This document shows positions 23,101 to 30,900 of a stretch of 37,883 nt of DNA, one piece after another (position 1 is the first letter of the stretch; the number at the start of each line of letters is the position of its first letter). A program made the translations under genes and the position numbers. Under the pieces are notes generated by a model. The model ran no database searches, was not told where the DNA came from, and saw nothing but the letters and a program-made list of their open reading frames with translations. This DNA is from JALHTV01 sp049510055 (GTDB lineage: Bacteria > Planctomycetota > Phycisphaerae > SM23-33). The stretch covers positions 1 to 37,883 of the forward strand of contig JBEKZI010000010.1 of the NCBI GenBank assembly GCA_049510055.1. Reading direction: 5' to 3'.

Positions 23101-25001
23101 CCGGCCGTGCCAAACCAGGCATAGAATATCCCTCCGCCCAAGGCTTCGCCGCCGTCCCCGCCGCTGCCGCCTGTCTCGTCGTTGCCGGTGCTGCTGCCGC
23201 CGTCCGCACCGTCACCGGCGGTAAGGGTATTGAGGTTTACGTCAGCGCCGCCACTGACGGTTATCGCGGCGATGTTGACCACACCGCCATTTGAGCTGAT
23301 GCCGCCGCCGAGGGCGTCTCCGCCATGTCCGCCGGTGCCGCCGGCGGCGCCGCTGCCGCCATTGGAACCGTCGCCGGCGGCGATCGAATTGGAGTTCACC
23401 GTTCCGCCAGTTATGGCGATCGTTCCACCGGTCTGCGAGAGTGTGATGAGTCCGCCGATTTCACTGAGTGTCTTGGACAGCCTTCCGGTGCCTGAGCATA
23501 TTCCGCCGCCGACAGCCGTGCCGCCGTTACCGCCGCTTCCGCCGCTGGCGGTGCCGACGCCACTGCCGCCGCTGCCGCCGTCGCCGGCGGTTAGACTGTT
23601 GCCGTTCATCGCCACGCCGTGTTGTGCCGCATCCGGTTTCAGCGTCAAACTGGCCGTATTGAAAAAGATGCCGCCGCCTAACACGCTACCGCCGTCGCCG
23701 CCATCGCCGCCCGGTTGTCCGGCGGCCCCGCTGCCGCCGTCTCCGGCGGTGGCGACGTTATCCTGAATCGAACCGCCGATGATGGTGACCGTTCCATTCG
23801 GCGCCGCGATTCCCCCGCCGACCACGTGGCCACCTGTGCCTCCGCTGCCTCCCGCACCGGTGCCGTCACCGGTGCCACCGTTCCCGCCGATACCGCCGGC
23901 GAGGGTGTTGTTCTCAATGATCATGTCCGTCAGGGTGGCATTGCCGCCGAAGATGGAGATTATGCCGACCACCAAGCCGCCATGGCCGCCGTCGCCGCCC
24001 TTATCATCGGAGCCGGCCTCGGCGGCGTGCCCTGTGCCGCCGCCGTGGGCCGTAGCCGTATTGGCGTCGAAAACCCCCAGCGTGCCGTTGCCGGTGAGGG
24101 TCAAGGAACCGGAATTAACATAGACAGCCGCACCAGCCGCTATGCCGCCGTCGCCACCGCTGCCGCCGCTACCGCTGCTGGAGATGGCGCCATTGCCGCC
24201 GATGCCGCTGGTTACCTGGTTGTCGTGGGCGTTGACGTTGGTCATCTTCAGGGTGCCTGCCGCCATGTAAACGCCGCCGCCGAGGCCGTTGCCGCCGTGG
24301 CTGCCGGAGGCCCCGTTGTCACTGGAGTTCACGCCATCGCCGCCAACGCCGCCCGTGGCCGTGTTGCCGGTGAAGCTGCCCCCGGTCACCGTCAACACGC
24401 CGCTGGTCATGTAGATGCCGCCGCCCTTGCCGTCCGAACCGCTACCGCCGTCGCTGCCGGCGGCGCCGGTGACCGCGTTGTCCAGCAGCGTGACGTTATT
24501 CAAGGTGACGTTGGCGTTGGCGTCCAGGAGCATGCCGCCGCCTAACGCGCTGCCGCCGGTCACCTGGCCGTTCTCGATGGTCAGGTTACTGAGGGTCGCG
24601 CGGACGTTCGATGTGACCTCGAAGATGCGGCTGAGCAAGCCGCCGTCAATGGTCATGTTGTTGCTGTCGTTAAGGTTGGTGCCGTTGATGGTGGCTGTGC
24701 CTACAGGGTCGGAGATCGAGAGTTCACCATTGCTGAGATCAATGGTGTCGGCCCCGGATATGTTGAATGTGATGGTGTGGCTGCCGGGATGCGTGTTGGC
24801 TTGAGTGATCGCATACCTCAAGGTCCCCAGCACGTTTGCGTCACCCGCGGAAGTCACAAGGTAAGGGCTGGTGCTCAACAGCAATCGCGGCTCCAAGAGC
24901 TCCAGGGCGGGCAGGCGTTGGCTTTGAGTGCTAGGACGCCGACGGGTCCTCAAACCAATAGCTTTCTCCAGTGAGTTTCTGCGATTCCGTTCGCTCTTCA
25001 C
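20145..25001 (-). CDS. Giant glycine-rich LEPR-XLL beta-helix surface protein
   Basis: A 1618-residue predicted surface protein. Near the N-terminus lies LELLEPRLLLS (residues 33-43), the LEPR-XLL motif of planctomycete exported proteins. Next, GTLRYAITQAN followed by HTITFNI resembles the CSLREA-type start of right-handed beta-helix adhesins. Residues ~150-1200 are about 20 imperfect repeats of 50-70 residues: a GGxGGxGG loop, then GGGIY, then a strand such as LTLTNVTI and an Asn. The composition is like mycobacterial PE_PGRS proteins. The last 400 residues are less repetitive. The start is GTG 25001, since an in-frame TAA lies just upstream; AAGGA precedes it closely. There is no PEP-CTERM tail, so it is not an evident substrate of the exosortase upstream. 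It may form a cell-surface fibre or adhesin. Confidence 0.82.
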   Translation of the reverse strand: MKSERNRRNSLEKAIGLRTRRRPSTQSQRLPALELLEPRLLLSTSPYLVTSAGDANVLGTLRYAITQANTHPGSHTITFNISGADTIDLSNGELSISDPVGTATINGTNLNDSNNMTIDGGLLSRIFEVTSNVRATLSNLTIENGQVTGGSALGGGMLLDANANVTLNNVTLLDNAVTGAAGSDGGSGSDGKGGGIYMTSGVLTVTGGSFTGNTATGGVGGDGVNSSDNGASGSHGGNGLGGGVYMAAGTLKMTNVNAHDNQVTSGIGGNGAISSSGSGGSGGDGGIAAGAAVYVNSGSLTLTGNGTLGVFDANTATAHGGGTGHAAEAGSDDKGGDGGHGGLVVGIISIFGGNATLTDMIIENNTLAGGIGGNGGTGDGTGAGGSGGTGGHVVGGGIAAPNGTVTIIGGSIQDNVATAGDGGSGAAGQPGGDGGDGGSVLGGGIFFNTASLTLKPDAAQHGVAMNGNSLTAGDGGSGGSGVGTASGGSGGNGGTAVGGGICSGTGRLSKTLSEIGGLITLSQTGGTIAITGGTVNSNSIAAGDGSNGGSGAAGGTGGHGGDALGGGISSNGGVVNIAAITVSGGADVNLNTLTAGDGADGGSSTGNDETGGSGGDGGEALGGGIFYAWFGTAGPTSATLSYSGGAVSHNTATAGDGGAGEQGGPTGEGSGSGGEGGSGGNGGMAGGGGLYASAGRISITATAFDSNTITAGNGTTGGTPGGTAEGGSGGAGGDADGGAIAVGDNTLAFNNGAEWSSVVLANGTVTNNTANAGLGGDGGAGGSDSGGPGGAGGNANGGGVFLANGTLTFSGSIGASGGSGNTAQGGNGGAGDTGGAGGNADGGGLYVYTGFVTFNGSGLIDHNEAVGGNSASGSGEPTGGAGGGGGVYLDTASFTGGYTGEASNTITIDSNSAQGGVGGSGGDDGASSGGGIYVIDGAVTLNNATIDSNRAEGQAGGADYAAGTATGGGIYSKGSTVTLAGTNVDENEAIGGTGGAGTSTHINGNTGANAHGGGIFVVDDSSLVVIAGQFDSDTAEGGSGGAGSAPASGGAGGTGGAGGNGQGGGVYSSNASLTLFGTTITADAAIGGNGGHGGNASATDLTQYDGGAGGAGGDGTGGGIYVNNTGGSVAINVTYGANSDANIATGGTGGAGGTGINGGSTGAAGSNGTGNQANISNNVSGSGVTAGSLFGTILTKSRPSMSFTNSVGKTTTVKLGAADPATTVYVLRADMGASTGAPDIRAMVAVGADPKTGNALTITTAGGGSDTVDSIAVIGNMGTLSAPTTSLTGNGALVVSGTIGNVIVQNVQGDAQSLWVGWSPGGPAPACSFETNWTFDNVMDMNLRSWTYIRNFTAGSVPQDTITPIIIAPEIDNLKVAGAFNTDMWLFDASESTNLISATLGSLNGCTWEVAGSIVAVTVTGAGAGSADTITDETINTTNNMGNWTVSDTIPGAIDGLTMNAGGSVGNLMIKGDAFDLNVRATGNIGNLQLKSATDVDVLAGIDPSVTLHATSANDFVNTSATIASLTITGPKTAHNLFINSNFSAARMGPMVIVNAEYGNGGTPFGFWGLYGSGGIRSVRIIDGFTKANNTVITHKAKQTPPVITVFPTGTDLTVEEF

Positions 25002-25292
25002 TGTCCTTACCTTTCATCCGACATTCCCCAAGGACCTTCTCGCTGACGATGACCGCCAGCGATGCGCGCGCTTCTACCGCGCCTTGGTAGTCTCGGCAAG
25101 CGCATTCCAGGCGCCCCAAGCTCCTGCGGGGCCTCTCAGACAGCAGTCCTTGAGGACCACCCCTTGTTGTTTTCAAAGAGTCCGTATGATGGCAAGTGCT
25201 TCGGAGCGTTCTGCCAACCGGCGAACTGACTTCGAGGGGGCTTGCACTAGGTTGCTGAAGCGATCCCAAAAGAGATTGCGATGAGAGAAGGT
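25002..25292. other. Gene-free stretch upstream of the beta-helix gene
   Basis: I see no gene here. It should hold the promoter of the beta-helix gene on the minus strand, but no clear -35/-10 pair stands out. Together with the repeat and flanks it makes up a ~500-bp gap between the beta-helix gene and the tRNA. Confidence 0.4.
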
Positions 25293-25400
25293 CGGTGCCG
25301 GTTTCGGTGCCAGCGGTGACGGAATCAGTGACACCGGTGCCGGAATCGGTGCCGGACTGTAGTCCACCGCTGTCACTTATTGTCACTCGTTGGCAAAACG
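25293..25400. repeat. Direct repeat copy B downstream of tRNA-Thr (candidate att site)
   Basis: This 108-bp stretch matches repeat A (19604-19699) in the same orientation, with one 12-bp insertion (a duplication of the GGTGCCGGA-type unit) and five substitutions. It lies 105 bp past the 3' end of tRNA-Thr on the minus strand, a common site for integrase-mediated insertion. A looser third match, with GCTGTCATCTCCTGGCAACG and TTGTCAAAAC, touches the tRNA at about 25473-25504. Confidence 0.6.
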
Positions 25401-25504
25401 GACCGGTCAAACCCCTCGCTGCGAAACGTCCCAAGTCTTGGAACCTGCGGAATAAAGGCAACGTCTGTCGCTCGCTGTCATCTCCTGGCAACGATTGTCA
25501 AAAC

Positions 25505-25576
25505 AGCCAGCGGAGGGAATCGAACCCACAACATCCGCTTTACAAAAGCGGTGCTCTACCATTGAGCTACGCTGGC
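25505..25576 (-). tRNA. tRNA-Thr (anticodon TGT)
   Basis: The minus strand folds as a full cloverleaf. The acceptor stem is GCCAGCG with CGCTGGC. The D arm is GCTC-AATGGTA-GAGC. The anticodon stem is CCGCT with AGCGG around TTTGTAA, giving anticodon TGT, which reads ACA threonine codons. The T arm has the loop TTCGATT with one T-T mismatch in its stem (GTGGG with CCCTC). CCA is not encoded. It lies between the chain-length regulator gene and candidate att repeat B. Confidence 0.93.
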
Positions 25577-25753
25577 CTGGTTTACGAACTTTATACGCCC
25601 GGCCCAAAAGGTTGCAAAGCCCAAAAAGGCAGCCCACAACTTCCACCATCGGCTAGATGGGCCAAGAAGGTTTGACCTGCCTACCGGCAGGCAGGCGTGA
25701 CTTGGCCCTGTCAGGCCGGGGTCCGCGGGACGGCTGGGGCGTCGGCCGGGCGG

Positions 25754-27961
25754 CTACTTTGTTGTGGCTGAGGCCGCCGGGGCGGGAAGCTGTTGCGTCT
25801 TCTCGTGGTAGTCGTAGAAGGCTTCGTAGTTCTTCCGCAGGTAGCCGCCGGGGGTCGCTATGACGCAGTTCAGCACCACGCCCAGAATGTGCGCCCCGAC
25901 GCGCAGGAGCATGTCGCGCGCCCGCAAGACGATTCCATGGGTATTGGCGCCGGCACGGACCACCAGCACCACGCCGTCCACCATGGTGCTCAGGCCGACG
26001 GCGTCGGTGACGACCAGGCAGGGCGCGGAGTCAAAGAGTATCTGATCGTACTCCGCGGACATTTCGGCAATCACGGTTCGCATCTGATCGCTGGCCAACA
26101 GTTCGGCAGGATTGGGCGGCAGCGTTCCGGCCGGCAGGACGAAAAGGTTGCTCTCCACTTCGACGACTAGGTCGCGCCAGCTCTTCCGGCCGACCAGGGC
26201 GCTGCTGATCCCCTCCTGGGCCGGCTGAGCGAACAACTGGCTGATCATCGGCTGGCGGAAATTGGTGTCCACGACCAGCACGCGCCGTCCCGTCCGGGCC
26301 GCCGCGGTGGCCAGGTTCAGGGCCACGGTCGTCCGCCCGTCCAGAGGGGTGGCGCTGGCGATCAGGACGGTCCGCCGCTGGCTGGCCGGACCGCTGAACA
26401 GCAGGCAGGTGTGAATATGCCGGAAGGCCTCGCAGAACAGCGAGGCAGGGTGCGTGCGGAAAGCCAGGCGAAGGTCGCCGATCTCGTCGTCCAGGTCCTC
26501 GGCGTGAGGCACCATGCCCAGCATGGGCAGGTCCACGCGGCGGGAGATGTCCGAGGGGCTCTTGATGGAGGTATCCATCATCTCCAGCAGGAAGGCCAGG
26601 CCCAGCCCGATCATCAAGCCCAGGATGATCCCCGCGGGCATCATGATCTGCCACTGCGGGAAGGACATGTCTTTGGGAATGGTTGCTCGGGCGGCGATCG
26701 AGATCGTTCGCTCACCGCCCTTGGACAACAGGTTCAGGTCCAGCAGGCGGCCGTCGATCCGCTTGATGTTCTCGTTGAGGGTTTCTTCCTTGGCCGCCAG
26801 GGCTTGCACGGTAGACAGGTTGGCCTGAAGGTCTCGCAGGGTGTTGAGGGCCTCGTTGTACTTTTCACGGACGTCCATCACCTGTTTGGTGATGTTTTCC
26901 AGGTTCGCCTGGGCCCCGCTCTTGAGACCGCGAACAGCGGTGGAGATCAGCTCGTTTCTCCTGCTTTCCAGCTCCTTGCCGGTGATCTCGATGGTGGCTT
27001 CCAAGTCCAGGACCTGGCGATGCTGAGGGCCGAGCTTTTCGGCCAGGCGGTCCTTTTGCGTGACGAGCTGGGAAAGGTTGAACTCCAACTGGTGGACGTT
27101 GGTGTCCATGTCCAGCACCCGCTGCACTTCACGGGTGGTGCCCAGGGTGCCGGCCTTTTCCTGGGCCTCGATGACGGCCAGGTCGGCCCGGGCCTGGGCC
27201 TGGAGCAATTCCAGATTCATCAACTGCCGCGTCAGGTCCTGAAGCTTAATGTCCTGGACGTTGTAATTGCTCTGGAGGTTGGGAAAATCGCGTTTGGCAA
27301 TGGCCGACTGGGTGCGCGTGTCGCTCAGTTCAGTTTCCAGCCTTCGTTTTTCATCTTCCAGGCGGGTGGCGTCCTGGCTGTTGCCGGTTTCCATGTTCTG
27401 AGCGCTGTACGCCACATAGGCCTCGGCCACGGCGTTGACAACCTCGGGTAGATCGTTCTTATCGGTGCCGGTCAGCGCGATCCGAATGAACGTGGACTCC
27501 GCCACGGGGGCGACCTTCAAGTCGTCGGTCAGCTTGGCCAGGGGATCCCTCTGCTGGGCAAACCAGGCCGTACGCCTCACCGATGGCGACTTGATGGCTT
27601 CTTGAAGCACCGGCGTGGTCAAGACCAGTTTGGCGTGGGACATTTTTTCGCGGTCCATCACGTCCTTAGGCACCAGTTGCTGGCTGACGGCCAGGGCGAC
27701 GGTCTTGGGCATTTCCACATTCAAAAGGGCCCAGGCGGTGTAGAAAGGCCAGAACATGCTCCAGACGAGGGTCACGACCGCCGCGATGGCTGCGGCAATC
27801 AGGACCGACAGGGTGATCAGCCACTTGCGCTTGCGGACGATCTTCATGATGTCCGCAGGCGTCAAGCCGGCCCCGCCGGAAGGGGCCATAAACCCCGGAC
27901 GGCCCATCGGCCCGCCCGCGGTGATCTGAGGCACCCGGTCTCGCGTGGATACGACACTCAT
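25754..27961 (-). CDS. Polysaccharide chain-length regulator with tyrosine-kinase-like (BY-kinase) domain
   Basis: A 735-residue Wzc-type protein: a Wzz domain between two membrane segments (residues ~47-70 and ~435-457), long periplasmic coiled coils between them, and a cytoplasmic BY-kinase domain. Wzc relatives set polymer length and, through autophosphorylation of a Tyr-rich tail, control polysaccharide export. The kinase P-loop reads SATPLDGRTTVALN (near residue 532) with Arg where Walker A normally has Lys. Walker A' is VLVVDTNFRQP (near 557), and ILFDSAP (near 640) fits Walker B. The tail YLRKNYEAFYDYHEK keeps four Tyr. The ATG lies 29 bp after the TPR gene, with no clear ribosome-binding site. 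Kinase activity is uncertain because of the Lys-to-Arg change. Confidence 0.88.
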   Translation of the reverse strand: MSVVSTRDRVPQITAGGPMGRPGFMAPSGGAGLTPADIMKIVRKRKWLITLSVLIAAAIAAVVTLVWSMFWPFYTAWALLNVEMPKTVALAVSQQLVPKDVMDREKMSHAKLVLTTPVLQEAIKSPSVRRTAWFAQQRDPLAKLTDDLKVAPVAESTFIRIALTGTDKNDLPEVVNAVAEAYVAYSAQNMETGNSQDATRLEDEKRRLETELSDTRTQSAIAKRDFPNLQSNYNVQDIKLQDLTRQLMNLELLQAQARADLAVIEAQEKAGTLGTTREVQRVLDMDTNVHQLEFNLSQLVTQKDRLAEKLGPQHRQVLDLEATIEITGKELESRRNELISTAVRGLKSGAQANLENITKQVMDVREKYNEALNTLRDLQANLSTVQALAAKEETLNENIKRIDGRLLDLNLLSKGGERTISIAARATIPKDMSFPQWQIMMPAGIILGLMIGLGLAFLLEMMDTSIKSPSDISRRVDLPMLGMVPHAEDLDDEIGDLRLAFRTHPASLFCEAFRHIHTCLLFSGPASQRRTVLIASATPLDGRTTVALNLATAAARTGRRVLVVDTNFRQPMISQLFAQPAQEGISSALVGRKSWRDLVVEVESNLFVLPAGTLPPNPAELLASDQMRTVIAEMSAEYDQILFDSAPCLVVTDAVGLSTMVDGVVLVVRAGANTHGIVLRARDMLLRVGAHILGVVLNCVIATPGGYLRKNYEAFYDYHEKTQQLPAPAASATTK

Positions 27962-27990
27962 AACGACACTCTGATTGTATGTTCCTTAAA

Positions 27991-30900
27991 TTACTTCGGC
28001 TGTACCCGCTCCAACGCCTTAGAAATATCCTTGGCCAGCGGGTCGTCGGGATTATGCAGGATCTCCAGACTCTGACGGTAATGCTGGACGGCTTCTCCCG
28101 CACGGCGGGTTTGCTCGCAGACCCACCCCAGGTGGTATTGGATCAGGGCCGAGGAGACAGGCACTCGGCTCAATTGGAAGGCTCGGAGCAGTTCTTTTTC
28201 CGCCGAGACGTAATCGCCGGTCTTGGCCAGGACCCAGCCGTACGTATCCAGAACTTCGGCGCTGTCGGGCACGATTTTAGCCGCTTGCGCCGCGTAGGGT
28301 TTGGCCTTTGCGGGCTGGTCCATGTCGCTGACATACATATAGGCCAGGTTATTGAGGGTAGCCGAGTCGTTGCCGTTATCCTTAAGGGAAGCCAGATAGG
28401 AATTTTCCGCCTCGGTAAATTTCTGCATCTGGTAGTACGTCATGCCCAGCTCGCGTTCGGCCACGGCCTTGTCCGCCGGGTTGGCGGCAATCGAACTGGC
28501 CTTGGTCAGGGCCTCAGCGGCCTTGGGATAATCCTTCGCGTTGTCGTAAAGCATGCCCAACAGGAGATACAGCAACGTATTGTCGCCGCCGGTCTTGAGC
28601 CAGCCGGTCACTTTGGAGATCGCGGCGTTTACCCCGACGGCCTGCTGGAACTGCGCGGCGACCTCTATCACGTCGGCGGACGACGACGCCTTGAACGCCG
28701 CCCGGAACACCGAATCGGCCTCCTCGGTACGGTTCAATTTGGTCATCGCCGCGGCGCGGAGGGCCATCTCCACGGCCGTGTAGTTCGGCTTATCTTTGTA
28801 GCTGTCGGTGACGGCCAGGACCCTGTTGAAGTCGCCGGACTCCATCAATACCTGGAGGTACATCTTCAGAAGCGATTCGGACTGCGGCGCCATTTTCAGC
28901 GCCGCTTCCATAGCCGTCACGGCACGGGGAAGGTTGCCGGTGGCGTGATACATGCGGGCTTCCGCCAGAAGATAGGTGGGGTCGTTGGGGAATTTGGTCT
29001 TGGCCTCGGTGAGGATTTCCGCGACTTTGGGCCACCGCTGCTGCTGTTCGTAGATCTCCAGCATTTTTTGCATCGCGGGGGCATAGTCGGCGGTTTCGGG
29101 CTGGCTGAGTATCTCGCGGAGGACCATCGTCGCCATGTCCAGGTCGCCCAGGCGAATATGAAGGTCGGCCAAGTTCATGGCGATTTGGGGATCGTTGGAG
29201 ACTCCCTTGGCCTTGGTCAAGGCCATCTTGGCCTCGGTGGTCTTTCCCTGGGAGAGGTAAATGTTCGCCTCGCCGAGTAGCGCCATCACTTCCGAGGGGT
29301 TGATGCGGATCGCTCGATCGAAGTCATCCAACGCCTGCTCCCTATTCCCTTGCCGGGCCGCTAAAAGGCCCTTGAGGGTCAGCAGGTCGGCGTCGGAGGG
29401 ATTGGCCGCCATCAGGGCGTTGAGCCGCTGCTCCGCCTGGGGCAGTTGATCCGCGTTGAGTTGATAACGGACAATCTCCTTCGCCGCCGCCGCATCGTCG
29501 GGTTGGAGTTCCAGATATTTCGCCAGTGCCTCGGCAGCGCCGGCCCAGTCGCCGCGGCGCGCCAGCAAAGCCGACATCGCCTTGGGACCTCGGGGGTCTT
29601 TGGGGGCGATTTCGATGGCCTTATCGATGGCGGCCTTCGCCTGGTCGGGGGCCGTATCGATCAAGTAATCGGCGTACACCAGGTAGGCGGCGACTTTATC
29701 CGGCCAGCTCTGAAGCAGGTCGGTCAAAAGCTTTTCCGCTTCCTTGTTCCGGCCGGTGCGGATGTAGAAACCGGCCAACAGCCGCCCCGCCGCCAACTTG
29801 TTGGTGCTGTCGGCATACAGAGCGGTATACACGCCCTCGGCCTTGGGCCACTGCTTGGCCTTTTCGTAAAGCATCGCCAAGCGTATGCGATTATCCCCGT
29901 CGGAGGGGTTCTGCCGCAGGAGGCGTTCCCGATAGGCAATCACCTCATCGACGTTGGCCTTGCTTTCCAACATCACCAGGTACCTTTGCTGGACGTACGG
30001 ATTGGTGGGATCCAGACGGTAGGCCCGCTCGATCCAGCCGGCGTGCTCCGCCATCCGGTTCTGCCGCTCGGTGATCATGGCCATGGCCACCAGGGCCGGC
30101 AGATAGGACGGATCGGCCTTGGCCATCGTCATGAAGGCCTTCTCGGCCTTGTCCATGTCGCCGGTCTGAAGGTAGCAATCTCCCAACATGATCCAGGCCA
30201 CTTTGGCGTCGGGGTTCTTGGCGACGACCTGGGTGAGGGACTCGATGGCGCCGGCGAATTCACCTTTCGCCATGGCCAGGCGCGCGGAGGAAATCTTTCC
30301 GTCCGCCTGGTCGAGGTTGGCCTTCTTGGCCGCCTGGACGCAATCCCCCGCCAGCTTCCAATCTTGCTTGATGAGGGCATAGCTCATGAGGCGATCGACG
30401 ACGACCGGATCGTCGGCCTTGAGCCGGAAGGCATCCTGAAGATACTTGCCCTGGCCTTCCGGATCGCCGTAGCGGGAGGCGTAGATGGCCTTATCCAGAT
30501 CGCGCTTCACCGGATCGGTGTTGTTCAGATCGGCCAGTTGAAGGGCCAATTGGTATCGCTTGGCGCGATCCTTCTCCGAGATGAACTTTTCCTGCAAGTC
30601 CAGCGAGGCCGATTGCTCCGGATGAGCGGCCTTGATCTCCGCCAGAAGGGCCTTGACCTTGGCCAAATCTTCCATGCCCACATAGCAGGTCAGCAGGCTC
30701 TGCCGGACCACGTCGCTGTCGGGGACCTTCGCGTGAAGGCGCTCCAGAAGGCTGATGGCCTCGGTCCGCTCGTCTTTCACCCACATCGCCTGGGCACGCG
30801 CCACCAGCGCCGCCAACACGCGAGGCGGGACCTCCTTGGCCGCCAACACGCTCTCCAGCGACGTCTCGCCCTGCAGGGCTCCCAGCGAGGCGCGGAGGCT

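Noticed and set aside
21500..24500. Regular short GC-rich repeats suggesting a CRISPR array or minisatellite
   Set aside because: Unit lengths vary (about 150-210 bp) with no constant direct repeat or unique spacers; the pattern follows codons of Gly-rich protein repeats.
20475..24804. Plus-strand Pro/Ala-rich frames (for example 21655-22092, 23715-24545) resembling proline-rich proteins
   Set aside because: They are the reverse reading of the GGC/GGT-rich repeats of the LEPR-XLL gene and lack starts with ribosome-binding sites.
25380..25675. Plus-strand frames containing GGNRTHNIRFTKAVLYH-type peptides
   Set aside because: This is the translated antisense of tRNA-Thr, a common artefact in protein databases.
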